Translations under genes and position numbers: made by a program
Origin: Holotrichia oblita
Lineage: Eukaryota > Arthropoda > Insecta > Coleoptera > Scarabaeidae
Assembly (NCBI GenBank): GCA_023690525.1
Contig: CM043017.1
Coordinates: 160,383,518 to 160,447,517, forward strand
Reading direction: 5' to 3'
Length of the DNA: 64,000 nucleotides
In this document: positions 35,179 through 47,350 of the stretch, in pieces
Numbering within the stretch: the stretch's first letter is position 1
Layout: each line of letters begins with the position of its first letter
The notes under the pieces: generated by a model
Database searches by the model: none
What the model was told of the DNA's origin: nothing
What the model saw: the letters and a program-made list of their open reading frames with translations, nothing else

Positions 35179-36502
35179 CTATCGCGAGCATTTTAAACGA
35201 CTCAGACTTCAACGGTTATGGCCGTATACAGCTACTCGAAACATTTGAGAAGTAGCACTGGGCGACTGTAATTAGGGGTCGATAACAAGCAGGTAGAAAG
35301 ATTTGCAATAAATTATATATTCTATGATGATTGTAATACATCCTACATGATTATAATATGATTCGTATTTATTGACGAAATTCGCTCTGTTTGATATTAT
35401 GTCTAGAACATTCATACGCAGTGCAAGTTAAATATATTTTTATATATAATATTACTATTGTATTTTTAGGAAATCTAATGAAGGAAAAACAATGTTTGCA
35501 AAACATTAAGAAATGATTAAAATTAAATATCAATTTAAAGAAATATTTATTTCTGAATATATATTAATTTTTTAATAGGGCGAAATATATCTAAGGTAAT
35601 TATCAGTTGATTTAGGAACATTTTATTGGACGAGACAATTGAAAACGTATTGCACGGCACCTGACTGGTTTTTATAAATTAAACATTTTCCAGGTACTTA
35701 ACGGTTGACAATTAGTTCTACATGAAGAAATTATATTGAATTTACGTCAGTAGTACAAATTGTTCTAAGAAATAACTATTATAGGCTTTAAATTCTTATT
35801 AAATTAATATAACTGTCGTATTTAGACAAACGTTTAAAGTTCTTAAGAATCCGGCAAAACAAACACCGACAAATATTATCTTTAATCTTCTTTTATATAA
35901 CCGTAACGTGCATCTATAAACAACTATATTTCTTCATCAAATTTTGTATTGTTAATGTCAGTAAATTATAAGTACTATTTCAATTAAAACCGACATTTTA
36001 AATAAAATTTCACAAAAGGCTAAGAAATAATAGATATTTTAGTATTAGAAGTATACCTTGTTTAATTTGAGACTTCTTGTAAAAAGACGTTAATCACATA
36101 ATATTTATATATGTTATTATCTATTATCGGCTGTTTCAATTAAAATATTGACCGCATACTAATAAAATAATATTAAATTCTTTCCTTAATTACGTGTCCT
36201 AATCTGTAAGTTTATAATTTTTGCAATAATTGTTGTTAGATCAATATTTTCCCTGAGAAAAATGATGACATTTTCTTTTATTCAATTAATTTTAGTACTG
36301 CTCAGTACATCATATTCATGTCAAATATATTCATAATTCTTTTCGCTCAGATTTCTTTTAAATAGTATCAACCCTCCGGCCTGCGGCTATGCGGCTTATT
36401 ACAGTTGCCCAGTTATATTTACCTGAATATTGCTCCAAGTAAGGAAAGCCTACAATAGATACGTTTTATGGCAGTTTGAGTCGTTTAAAATGCTCGCGAT
36501 AG
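35179..36502. mobile_element. Non-autonomous DNA element, TA target site
   Basis: A 1,324-bp AT-rich stretch without coding capacity, bounded by inverted ends that begin ctatcgcgagcattttaaac at 35179 and, in reverse complement, at 36502. The match is perfect for about 26 bp and then continues with mismatches and gaps to a shared 'actgggc(g/a)actgtaat' block (35257 and about 36395-36412). TA sits outside both ends (35177-35178, 36503-36504). This suggests a Tc1/mariner-type non-autonomous element, but the superfamily is inferred from TA alone. Confidence 0.8.
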
Positions 36503-36504
36503 TA

Positions 36505-38279
36505 CATACATACATACATAGGTATAAGTAAGTGTATTATAAAAAGTATTCATAAACGCCTGTAAGATAGCATGAGACAAAAAATATATTCGATATCCGT
36601 ATTTCAAAATATCTATATGACATGCTACAGGCGCATCGATTAAGTTGTCGTGTCAGAGTTTAGGCGGCCGACAACGCATTCGCTGTCGTAAAGGGAACTT
36701 GTAAGCCGTATATCATTATTTTAGGATTTATATGCTCTAGTTTCTCGGCTACACAGCGATGAGTATCTATTTTTTTTATAGAGAAAATAGAAGAAGCGTC
36801 AAGCGAACATAGTTTCGGCCGGTTCACGTTAAAATGTTATTCAAAGCTTTTTCTAGCCATCCAACTATTTCCTCAACGTGTAATAGTACAGAGAATAAAT
36901 GAACATACATACTTGTGTTCGGGTGAGAAAAAAATGACCCGAATTTTTCAACTACGCGAGCATACAAGAGGCTAAGGAGAATAGTGTGTCGGTAGTAATT
37001 GTTATATTTTTCGCTTGGAAGTTTTTTTCTGCTTATTAGACGTAATTTCGATAATGCTTGTGTAAAGTGTAGAAAATAAGCCTTCTAATAGTGTTCACGT
37101 AATAAACAAAGAATAAATTTCAACGCGCACTAGACCTGTAAGACAAATGATACATTTGTCGTTAGAGTGACTTATTTCCTGCCGAATTAAAACTGAAATG
37201 GTTATCTTTTATATAGAAATGGAAGTACGAGACACATGTACGAAGGTTCATATGTGGTCCAAATGAAATTAGTCATATTAATTGAGGTTTAAACATTCTG
37301 TAAAATTGATCCGATAAATGGAAAACTATAATCCAATTTAAAGAGGTTAATAACACTTAATTTATTTGAATGAGAATAGATATTTATTTAACGCTTCATC
37401 TTCAATTACAAACTTGTACGGTAAACAGTTTATAAAATTATTAAATATTTTATTCATGGTTTATACGTCATTAAGTAGTTTGTTTATCAAAGAATGCCGC
37501 TGGATATAATTATCACATTACATACATAGCGTAAGGAACACATAGCAATAGGAATACATAAAATCGCAAATCCAACTTGAGGATAATAGAAAATTAAAGA
37601 AAATTATACAGCATTTAACATTATCGAATACAAAAAAAAATGGTGAACAGTAATATGTTGAGAAAGGAGATTCTTTAGAGTAAGCTTACAAATGATTGGT
37701 TATCGTATGTAAAGAGGTAGGCAGATATGGTGACTATCCAACTGTCACTGCTGTGAAGAAGAGGTGGAGACAATAGAACATAAATTTCGCACATAGTGAA
37801 AGCTACCGTCCGTACACAAGGATATACAAACAGGTAGACGCGGTGCGGTGATCAGCCATCACACTTGAAACGTCGATGTAACGAACTGTGTGGTTTAAAT
37901 CAGTAGGTATGTACCGGTACGTGTGAGAAAGTTTGCTACTTATGTAAAAACCATAAATTATATAATATTGAAGTTAATGGCGTCGGTACTGTTATTATTT
38001 TACGCGATCTATGTGTTAAAATTTTATATAAAGTTATAAAGTGCGATTACTAATGAAATAGTGAATATATTTGCAATAGTAGTTAATAATAATGAAATGT
38101 AATTATTGATTATATAAAAGAATATTCTAGATTAAGTTAAATTTATCATTTATTTTATTCAAATCAACTGAAATATCTCTTTTAACGTTTCGATAGCTAT
38201 CTCTTTCAAAGAGTTGACTATTTTATTTTGTAAAATTTTTTTCGTACTGCAAAGGAACATTTACCAATTCTGTATTAAT
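36505..38279. other. No gene; possible LINE scrap near 37.7 kb
   Basis: Mostly AT-rich non-coding sequence. Near 37740-37790 one plus frame reads CHCCEEEVETIEHKF, similar to the Cys/His-rich 'C.C.EEETIEH' segment at the C-terminus of several LINE polyproteins. With nothing else around it, this is weak. An ACAT run lies at 36505-36520. Confidence 0.35.
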
Positions 38280-38559
38280 CTTGGGTAATACCTTCGGATT
38301 CCATTTTCCAGATTTCTCTTATTCACATTCAGGATAAACGTGGAAGTTGTTAAACTGTTGCACGTCTTTTGAGATGACGAGGAGTAAGTCAATTCGGAAT
38401 TTTCTAGGAAAACCCTTCTAAGCATATTGGAGTATTGATTTTTCTAATTGAAAACTGCAAATGTTTGTCAGTTTTCTGAATTTTGTTAGGAATAGGCTGT
38501 TGCTGAAGTTCTCTTTAGTAACTCTTGTTCTATTTCAGAGTCTTGTTCGCACTCTTCTA

Positions 38560-38720
38560 TCTAAGGTCGTCCTCACTGCCATCTTCTTTGTCATCTGGAG
38601 CATTATTTTGGTCTTCCTCCGTGTCTAATTCCTCCCACAATCTTCGTAGTCGTTCCTGTTCTCTTTCAAAACTCTGCATACGCCGCATAAAGATACAGGA
38701 AAAATAGTTGGATGATGGTC
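38560..38720 (-). pseudogene. Possible piggyBac-type N-terminal scrap
   Basis: On the minus strand the sequence reads MRRMQSFEREQERLRRLWEE followed by an acidic run (LDTEEDQ, DDKEDGSEDD) before a stop near 38567. An acidic, charged N-terminus of this kind is usual in piggyBac transposases, but it is not diagnostic. No TTAA-flanked ends or catalytic part are visible. It could equally be a scrap of another gene. Confidence 0.25.
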
Positions 38721-39284
38721 TGGAGGGTTAATGCATAATCCACTCAAGTTTACTATTTCAGCCAGATTGGTAATTACTAGTTTATAGTAATTTGTTGATA
38801 TCTAAATAGATCAGCGGTTGTTGACAATTTTCACAACTTCCAGAAAGCACTTGGGATAATTTTAGAACTCTAGACTACATGTGAAATTGTTTGATTAGGA
38901 AACATCTATACTGTCTGCGCGAGTAGTTATTATTACTTCAATAACATCGCGAGTTTTCTCCACACAAAACCAAGAGGTGTTCATTTCTTTGGGTCGTCAT
39001 TTAAAAATTTCATGAGTGCATTAGAAAAATTAGTACTTATTACGAAAGGAATGGTTGGTATTATTCAAGCCCAAAATCATTTTTGATATGCAGACAGAAT
39101 TGAGATTTCTTTGTTAATTAAATCTCTAAATCTATAAAATTTTTCTTTTACTGAGGAGTTACAAGCCAAATATTTTTATTACAGTCGGAGAACACACCTA
39201 GATGTATGTAGGTATATACGTGTAGAGTGATACTATTGATGCAGTCATTAATTTACGGCGTACTGACACACTAACATGACTTTC

Positions 39285-40370
39285 TTAATTTGTTTCGTCA
39301 ACCGAAGTTGAGACTTCTCTCCTGGTTTGCCCAATATATTTTTGATTACAATCTTTACAATTGGTTTCGTAAATGCCTGACCTTTCTAAAGGTTGTATTT
39401 TATCTTTAGGGTTACCGATGAGACTTCGTAAACTAGTCCCAGAAATGTAAACAATTCTGAGATCTAGCTCTTTGAAGACTTTACTCAAACCTTTAGTAAT
39501 AAAGGGAGCGTAAGGGAGAGTCACAACGGGTGAAGCTTTAACATCCTCCCGATAAGTCGTAGATTTTTTCACAGTTTTCTTATAATTAAATTTCCTAATT
39601 AATTTATAGATATGCTGAGGCTGGAAGCCATTACACTTGGCCGCATCTTTTATAATTTTAAGCTCTTTCTCATACCTCGCCTTGTTCAAGAGAAAAGTGA
39701 GAAGTCTGTGGACCAAAAAATTCAGGCTTGCCATTTTGTGTTGAACACAATGATGGGAATCTGAAGGAATGTGCCGAAGTGTACTGGTTTCCTTTCTATA
39801 CACCTCAAACTCTGATCTATTGTTATTCCTAATTACTAAAATATCTAGAAAGGGTAGCTGACCGTTTTCTTCTCTTTCACAAGTGAACTTTATGGTTTCG
39901 AACCGATTATTTAATCTATTGAGAAAATCATCAATATTTCATTTTTTAGTATCCAATATAGCGAAAATGTCATCCACATACCTCAACCAAACCCTAGGAA
40001 AGTATTCGCTCTCACACTCTAAGTCCTTTTCAAACCGGCTCATGAAAAGGTTAGCCAAAAAGAGCGACAACGAGTTACCCATTGCCGTTCCTTCCAGCTG
40101 TTCATAAAAAGTCCCGTTGAATTGAAAATTGTTCTGTTTCATACAGATGTCAGTTAAGCGAATATATTCCTGGGCACATTGTTGACTCAAACTAGTTTGA
40201 AGTAACAAGTCCTCGAGGTATGTCAAGGTGCCTGGAATCGGTACACTAGGAAAGAGAGAACTAACATCAAATGAAATCCATATTTCACCCTCTAGCAAGT
40301 GAAAATTTTGAATTTCTTTAATAAATTCTAACGAATTTTTTACTGCAAAACTAGGTTGCTGTATTGGCAA
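39285..40370 (-). pseudogene. Penelope RT and GIY-YIG start, stop-interrupted
   Basis: Frame 40370-39939 shows, in order, EGEIWISFDVSSLFPSVPIP (RT motif with the first catalytic Asp), LEGTAMGNSLSLFLANLFM and LRYVDDIFAILDT (the catalytic Asp pair, in the YVDD form typical of Penelope). A stop after DTKK separates it from the continuation NIDDFLNRLNNRFETIKFTC. The next frame, 39803-39285, reads ETSTLRHIPSDSHHCVQHKM, a highly conserved Penelope block, then ERSGIYETNCKDCNQKYIGQ, the GIY-YIG motif with its zinc-binding Cys pair, and TRREVSTSVDETN before a stop. The rest of the nuclease domain (catalytic Arg and Glu) is absent, so nicking activity would be lost even without the earlier stops. Confidence 0.85.
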
Positions 40371-41480
40371 ATTATTAAATTCATTGGTCAGCCATTTGGA
40401 AACCTTATAGCTCGGTGCGTCAATTGCCGAAACAATTGGCCTTACCGACTTGCCATGTTTCTGAATTTTAGATAAACAATATGTATATGTAATTTATGGA
40501 TAACAGGATTGGAAACATGTAGCTTACGTCTAACATCGGCAGTAACAAGGTTGTTACAAGCTTTAAACACGTTGTTGACGTCTCTAATCATTTTCGGTAA
40601 AGAATTTTTTGAAATTGACTTATAAGGATACTTAACAGGTGATTAACCCGATCATAGTAGTCCTCTTTATCTAAAATAACAACCTTGTTTCCTTTGTCAG
40701 CTTTCAAATAAAAACAATCTTTTTCCCGCAAAGTTTTAATGATTTTAATGTTTTCGGATTTCTGATGTGATTTAGGATTTCAAATTTTTTGATATATTAT
40801 GTTTGCAGGCCTCCTTAACGAACTGTTTTGTGGGCTCAGGAAACCGCTGGATAGAGGATTCTATCCCAGGAGTAACCCACTCAACATTCAATTCACGAGT
40901 CCGCAAACCAAATTTCAATCCTTTATTCAAAAGATTAAGTTACCGTTCACTAAAAATTTGCGAGGAATGATTTTCTACTGTGTTAATGGTATTCATCGGA
41001 ACATGATTTTTATTTTTTAAAAACAACCTAACTTTCTTAATTTCCTATCATGAGAGAATTTCTTATTCTGAACTTTCCTATCGATTGAAATAAACATGTT
41101 CCGTTGAAAATCACACCATAGTTGATATTCAACATCATTAAGATCTAATCATAAAAACTTCCCAAATTGGTAAGCTTGAATCTCAAGTTTTCTGCGTTTG
41201 GCAAAAAGATATTCGATTTCTGAACGCAACCATTTTTCTTTCGCGTAACGAATGACTTTATCACTATTTTTGCAATTATTCGAAACAGTAACGTTAATAA
41301 AGTTTGGAAAAACAAGTTTTCAGAAATCTAATATCTTCGCTAATAAACCTAATTTTAGCACTAACCGTATGGTATGAGTTCTGATCCTGGGACCTGGTAG
41401 CCATATTGCGAAGTTTTTCACTGGATCTCTTGGTGCAGAAGTAGAACACTAAACAGTGTTCTACTTCTTCGCATTATGCC
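39285..41480 (-). mobile_element. Penelope-like retroelement, decayed
   Basis: Minus-strand Penelope element (RT plus GIY-YIG endonuclease). The N-terminal part (about 41400-40700) is frameshifted but recognisable: SAKIRFISEDI, KVIRYAKEKWLRSEIEYL, and EKDCFYLKADKGNKVVILDK with EDYYDRVNH. The RT core follows in an open frame at 40370-39939. The C-terminal frame 39803-39285 carries the region before the endonuclease and the first endonuclease motif. The element stops abruptly after that motif. No terminal repeats were identified. Confidence 0.85.
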
Positions 41481-41482
41481 AC

Positions 41483-41836
41483 TCATTTAGCAGCACAATC
41501 TACAGGGGCTTTTTTCTTCTTCTTTCTATTTTTACGTCTCAAGCAGCATTTTGTATTCCGACGAACCCACGTTCGAATTGAGCGTCGCTGACGTGCGAAT
41601 TTTGATTCACCGATGACGTGGTGAATCTCAACTCGAGCAGTGCATCCAACCACGGCATATTCACCACCAGCAGGGTATTTTGGCATGGGGTCCAGTACGT
41701 GGATGTCGGCAGCGTATACAGCAGATGATGACGGGTCGCCGATAAGGAGCAAGTTGAAGCAGCATGATTGACTATCATTGGCGCTACCATACAACGACAT
41801 ACTGACCCCATGTCTCGTGGTGTAGCGATGGTACAT
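41483..41836 (-). CDS. Unidentified GC-rich ORF (117 codons)
   Basis: A minus-strand frame in a roughly 280-bp patch of about 52% GC (two lines counted by hand: 32/60 and 31/60), against clearly AT-rich surroundings. It starts MYHRYTTRHGVSMSLYGS, but the frame is open above the Met (VKFGIKVISSEQC), so the start is uncertain. The middle part (FNLLLIGDPSSSAVYAADIH, then LDPMPKYPAGGEYAVVG) could be a beta-rich fold. The C-terminus is strongly basic (RRNTKCCLRRKNRKKKKK). I do not recognise the family. It ends at the N-terminal edge of the Penelope element. A second minus frame is open over the same patch (41811-41539), so part of the openness may come from composition. It could be a captured gene piece, a viral-derived fragment or a part of an unknown element. 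Confidence 0.4.
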   Translation of the reverse strand: MYHRYTTRHGVSMSLYGSANDSQSCCFNLLLIGDPSSSAVYAADIHVLDPMPKYPAGGEYAVVGCTARVEIHHVIGESKFARQRRSIRTWVRRNTKCCLRRKNRKKKKKAPVDCAAK

Positions 41837-43195
41837 GCACTGCTCGCTGGAGATTACTTTGATACCAAATTTTACTGCAGATTATACAGTGCATGCTTGC
41901 AATTATATCTAACGTCGGGCGTTGGTTTTCACGACCGTTATTTACTGCGTTGAAATCTTTCGGTTGTTATCACGTAGATAAGTGTGCATTTGACGTTTTG
42001 CTTCTTCAGGAGGTTAAAGGCTAAAATGCAAGTCTTTACAAGTCTTCGGAAGAAGATTCCACGTAACAAGGTGCAAGTAAAACAATAATAATAGAGTCCA
42101 CTAATTTAAAACAAAACACTATTATTATATTATTACTATTTTAAAAGTATATATTTATATGGGAGCAGTTCAGCACATGATATTCTGATTTACTGTATTC
42201 GGTCGATGCGGTTATTTAAGTAGATTTAATTGTTCATAATTTCCGAGTAGTTTTAAATTACAGTAGTGAATACTTATGATCATGTTCGCTAAGATAATGT
42301 TGTAACGGTACAGACAAAAATTACAAACGAAAACAATTTTGTGTTTCATTATTTGTTTTTATTTATGCGAGCTTGGCAAATGATTGGTTGTTACCTCCAG
42401 CAGTCATTCCTATTTGTCTACCGCAGGTATCAATTTCTAATTAAACATTATTTATGCGTTATTATCGAGAGAATGCTAACAATACGAACCCAATGCGCTA
42501 GGCGCCTCCGGCGATTGTATTGAAGATTTCCTGTTCTATTGAATTTTCTCCTCAATTATTGTTTTAACAGGCATTGTCATTATATTTGGATATCTGCACG
42601 TATATTGTTTCGACAGTTTATATTTTGTATGTGGGCGGTAAGCCATAGGTCACGACCCAAATGTTATAATGTTAATTTTACTATGCATAGCTTTTTCTAC
42701 GGAAGCCTAAGGAAATTAAAGAATAAAAGAAGTAGAAATTTATCGAGTTTACATATTTTCGAAATCTCGCGCTCTGTGCTTTTTAATTAAATTACAGCCA
42801 GTAATTAAGATAGTTCTCTCTCGAGTTTTAATCGATAAGCCGCCGAAAATTACTTAATTGCTCCAACAAATTGATTTTTTAATTATTTTACCGTACCGCG
42901 TAAAATTTATTCTGCTGTTGAGTTACTTCACACAGTTGATTATTTGTTTTCAATTAAAACCGATATGTTTCAAGCTGCACTACATTCTTAAATCTTTAGC
43001 TTGGTTGTTGTATCCAATATAAATTGCTATTCTATATCATTTAATTATATCTCGGCTTCTCAATTTTAATTTTGTACTCAACTACTACACCATTTTCATC
43101 TTTAACACTTCGTTGCGTTGTTTTTAAAATTTAGATGAAATGTATTATTACTTTATTTGTTCGGGCGATGAGTTTTTACATAAAGTAATGATTCA
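41837..43195. other. No gene recognised
   Basis: AT-rich apart from the edge of the GC-rich patch, whose open frame extends about 40 bp into this stretch. No other feature supported. Confidence 0.5.
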
Positions 43196-43199
43196 ATAA

Positions 43200-43740
43200 A
43201 TTGTAAGTGCTTCAGGTCAGATTTGATAGAGTTTTCTGTAAGGTTGCCTAGTTTCCTCGTCAAGGATTGTGCTGGTGCTTTAGGTGAACCACTTTGTTTT
43301 CTGTTTAATCTAGCATTAAGTACGTCTGTATTTCCTGACCGCTGGAAGACTACCAGACTAACTCCTGTCTTCAAGAAAGGCGAAGCTGATAGAATTCATA
43401 GCTACAGACCCATTCGATAATAACGTGCTAGTTGATGAACTTAAAACAATAGGGTTTTAACCCAAATTAGCTTCACTTTTTTGCTCATATTATAAAACAT
43501 TTTATATCAAACTTGGATCATACGTCCAACCCATTCTATCCATCCTCCGGTGTTCCTCAAGGAACGAATCTGGGACCACTACTTTTGTTGCTTTTTAAAA
43601 ATGACCTGTCAGTGTGTCACTATATCGTGGCGAAAAAGTATTGTTTGGAGTGTCTTCTCCTTATGATTGTGAACATCTACTGCTATTTATTTATCTGAAT
43701 TGTTTCTGGAGCATCTCGAGCAAAAGTCCAGCAGTAGGCG
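43200..43740 (+). mobile_element. LINE family A-like RT fragment
   Basis: Plus-strand frame 43223-43420 reads PSFLVKDCAGALGEPLCFLF, then FPDRWKTTRLTPVFKKGEAD and SYRPI. This aligns with PSFLVRDCAILLASPL...SNDVRNYRPISIL of the near-complete family A ORF2. After a deletion that removes the 'TDISKAFD' region, a second frame has NNVLVDELKTIGF, and a third (43513-43698) has SGVPQGTNLGPLLLLLFKND. The catalytic FADD is not readable. The right side abuts a mariner at 43795. Confidence 0.7.
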
Positions 43741-43794
43741 GTAAGTATGGAAGTATTTCAGTTTTCCTTATACCTTTTCTCGATTGTTGATATA

Positions 43795-45044
43795 CGAGGT
43801 CTGGCTCAAATAACGAGACTTTCCAATGAAAAAGAGTGTTATTTTAAAAATTATTCTACAATCGAATGCTGCTCTTCAATGGCTCCCCTCCCCAGACTCC
43901 GCCGGACACCGTTGCACAATGCTGGAAGTATTCTTTTGTTGTTCTTCCTAAATGCTCTTTAAGAGCTTCGCCGATTATCGCTTCACCTCTTCCATCGACT
44001 CGAATCGGATTCCTTGAGCTTCGGAAACAAGAATTAGTCTCAGGGTGCTAAATCAGGCGAGTTCGGCGTGCTAGATAGCACATTATGGGCAGATGCGTCC
44101 TGGTGCAAGATCCATGACTTGTTATCCCACAACTCCTACCGTTTCTTACGAACTCGCTCTCGCAATGTTGCTAAAATGGTTAAATAGTTAGATTGGTTTA
44201 CAGTTTCACCATCTGCAACCCATTCAATAATCACAATGCCGTTGATGTAGAAAAAAATACGATTAGCATAGCTTTAAATTTTGATTTCTACATCCTTGCT
44301 TTTTTCATTTTTTGACGATGCAGGAGTTTTCCAGTGCATTTTATTGCCTATTCAACATCATATTGGTATATCCAGGTGTTATCGTAATTGATGATGTTTT
44401 CCATCAATTCAGGATTTTCATCTAACCTCTCAAGAAAATCAAAGCAGATCTGTTGGTGGACGAGCTTATGGTCGGGGGTCAAATTTTTTGGAGCCAACTT
44501 CACATAGACTTTGTTCAGGTTGAATTCATCATGTGAAATTTTTCGTTTCTTTATCGGCGTTTATAGTCTCAGCAATCATCCGAATCCTTACATATTCGAC
44601 GATCTCAATTTCATTAATTTTATTCACGATTTGCGGTGTTGAAACAGACACAGGTCGACCTGGATGTTGGTCATCTTCGGTGCTCTCTCGGCCTTCACAA
44701 AAGCTTTTATGCCATTCGAAAACACGTGCACGAGGTAGAGAATTCTCACCATAACCTCTTTCGACATTTTATAGTCCTCAGTCAAAGTTTTTTTTTTAAT
44801 TTAACGAGACATTTCACATTGATCCGTTGCTCGTGTTTTTCGTCACACATTGTTATCGGCACAAGAAAAAAAAACACGTTCGTTTCTAATCTCTATAGAA
44901 AAAATACTACTACAGCGACATAAACGTGTTTTCGTCCTGGACTAGAAGACACTTCCGGCTATACAGCGCTGCATTTGTTTTCCTCCCTGCCTGTGTAGAA
45001 CGCCTTCTGCATACACAGTCTCGTTATTAAATAGCCAGACCTCG
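43795..45044 (-). mobile_element. Second mariner element, decayed
   Basis: A 1,250-bp mariner. The left end cgaggtctggctcaaataac and the right end (reverse complement cgaggtctggctatttaata) are inverted copies, with TA outside both (43793-43794, 45045-45046). On the minus strand the transposase can be followed in pieces: a DNA-binding part with RARVFEWHKSFCEGRESTED and DQHPGRPVSVSTPQIV, then NPELMENIINYDNTWIYQYD (first Asp region, 'GDETW' decayed to YDNTW). Next come INGIVIIEWVADGETVN, SWILHQDASAHN (second Asp) and NSPDLAP.D.FLFPKLKE (third Asp region). Stops and indels are scattered throughout. The ends differ from those of the mariner at 3.7-4.8 kb, so this is a different lineage. Confidence 0.85.
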
Positions 45045-45867
45045 TATTCTGATGGAAGACTTCGATGTGCTTATCACTTACAGCTTCGCAATTCCCAGGA
45101 AAAAATTCCGGGTGTGAGTGTAGGAAATGGATCCTTAGAAACAGATTTTGGGATCTCTGCATCTCTTACAAATTATGATCAATATGACCACCATTATTAA
45201 GTAAACATGACAATGTGTCGATTATTCTCTTCATATGCTTGAATACATTCTGCAACATTTCTGGACTAATTTCGCCTATTGCTATTCTCACAGTTTCCTA
45301 CAGTTCATCTAATGTGTGCAACCGATTGCGAAATATTTTATTCTTCAAAGAACCAAACGGAAAGAAATCTATCGGGGAACTTAGAGGGCATCTGTTAGTG
45401 CTAATAAGGCGATTGTCATTAAATTCTTCTAGATAATCAATAGACTGTCTTGAAGTGTGGCAGTAGTATTATCCTGTTGAAAGAAATCTGTAGTTATCTT
45501 GTCATTGTGCAATTGTTCTATAAACTTATTTAGAATTTGACGATAATTTGCAGATGTAATTGTCCTATAATTCTCGTTCGTGACATACCAACCCACAGGC
45601 CAATTTTCAGAGGGTGTAGCTGTGTCTCGTGGTAGATTTTCAGCTGGCTCTATACCATAACTTTGTGAGTTTACTTATTACGATAAATAAAACCATGCTT
45701 CATCGGAAAAAAAAAACGATAAACTTGGCAGCTTGTCATCTCTTAAATTTGCATTGAACCATTGACAATAATCTGCACGCTTGTATAATCTAATGCAGTT
45801 CTGGCACAACCGATGTTTTATATGAGTGATATTTGTGTAATTTTTTACATTGTGTGAAACAACTAGA

Positions 45868-47350
45868 CAAAATAATAATAATAATAATTCGTTTATTTCG
45901 ACCACACTGCAAATACACAATTTCCTTCTCTTATTACATATAACATATGTGGAAAGTAACGTAAGTATACATAAACAGATACCACACACATTAGTCATTC
46001 ACGCAGCCGTGGGCAAAACTCAGGGCAGCATTCAGAATTGGCGTACGCCATCTGCTCTTCCATACCACCCTGTAAATGCAAACAAGATTGAAATTACCTC
46101 AAAGAAAACACAAATTTCCTATATCTCAGTAACTCTATTGCCACCACTCCACTGCCAAACGCCAAAGCTACCACCCAAAAACCGAGAGATACACACTGCT
46201 GTCGCTGCATAGACAACTCGCCCAAACCGCTGAACAGACAACCGCCCGTACTTATGTATAACTGAATTGTAATGCTTACCTATATTGTGGGAGAAGCCCC
46301 TCTCAAAGAAGGATGTCGAATGAACCGGCGGAGTCAGAGCACCCTTAAATCTAACATTTAAATTATGTACGTCAGTACGGAACGTAATCTTGTTATATAA
46401 ATATTCAGGGATTTTGCTCAAGAGCAGTTTATGACAGAATACCAAACAGTGTAACCTTCGCCGATTCGCCATATTTAACCAACCAATATCAGCCAATTTA
46501 TGGGAAACGCGCTGTCTGCGTCTTAACCCAAATATTAATCTGATACAACAGTTCTGTATTAGTTGAATTCTACGCGCAGTAATAGCATCAATGCAGTGAT
46601 GATAAACTATATCAGCATAATTAAAATGAGACAACACCAAAGCATCAGTAACACCTTGACCCTCCTTGTTAACAGAAACCCCGAAAGCTTTACGAATACT
46701 ATTATTGATATGCTCTCTGAATCGTAGTGCATAGTCAAAGGTGACACCCAGGTTTCTACTTACATCAGCAACCGAAAGCACCAGACTTCCAACAAGTACT
46801 CTAAATTTCTGTACAACATCCGGTCTATTTTTTGATCTGTCAAATATCATTACGGTAGATTTTTCCGGGTTAATTCTGAGAGCATGTCGTTCTGCAAACA
46901 GAAGCAATGATGCAAAGTCGCTATTCAGTCTATCCAGAGCCCCATCTACATCTGCTTCCACAAATGACATGTAAAGTTGAGTGTCATCCGCAAAGTTATG
47001 CAACTGACAATACTTCACACTATCACTCAATTTAGCTAGATACAGTATAAACAGCAACGGCCCGAGAACCGAGCCCTGCGGGACTCCACGAGTTATTCGA
47101 CGCATTTGACTGACACTGTCATGCAAACGCACAAATTGAAAACGGTCAGACAAGTAGTTGGCAATATGTAATACAAGATGTCGTGACTTATAGTATCAAA
47201 TGCTCTGGAGAAATCGAGCAACACAAGCGCAGTAATCTTTCTCGAATCCGCCGCCGCACAAATATCATCCACAATATGCAACAAAGCTGATGAACAACTA
47301 TATCCGCGACGAAAACCAGATTGATTTGAAGGAAATAGATGAAATTTCTC
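45868..47350 (-). mobile_element. LINE family B inserted in a transposase gene
   Basis: 5'-truncated family B LINE, minus strand, with an AAT/ATT tail at about 45868-45887. The word caactaga is present at 45860-45867 (outside the tail) and 47351-47358 (outside the 5' end), an 8-bp target duplication. It starts inside the RT (FPSNQSGFRRGYSCSSAL) and keeps the complete C-terminal part. A frameshift near 47120 splits the RT. The insertion is younger than the rosa-type transposase around it. Confidence 0.88.
46119..47350 (-). pseudogene. LINE B reverse transcriptase, frameshifted
   Basis: The upstream frame 47350-47093 reads SNQSGFRRGYSCSSALLHIV and ITALVLLDFSRAFDTISHDI, with the first catalytic Asp. 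The reading then moves to the 47153-46119 frame (344 codons): RRITRGVPQGSVLGPLLFIL, then LHNFADDTQLYMSF with the catalytic Asp pair. Next come NLGVTFDYALRFREHIN, NCCIRLIFGLRRRQRVSHKL and FRTDVHNLNVRFKGALTPPV. A short block is lost at the join (the linker between the first two RT motifs is shortened). Here LDFSRAFD is normal, unlike the LDYPKAFD of the 24.1-25.6 kb copy. The two copies are clearly related but well diverged. Confidence 0.8.

Noticed and set aside
41539..41811. Second open minus frame over the GC-rich patch
   Set aside because: It overlaps the listed ORF, has no recognisable motif, and openness can come from GC-rich composition. Kept only as a caution on the listed ORF.
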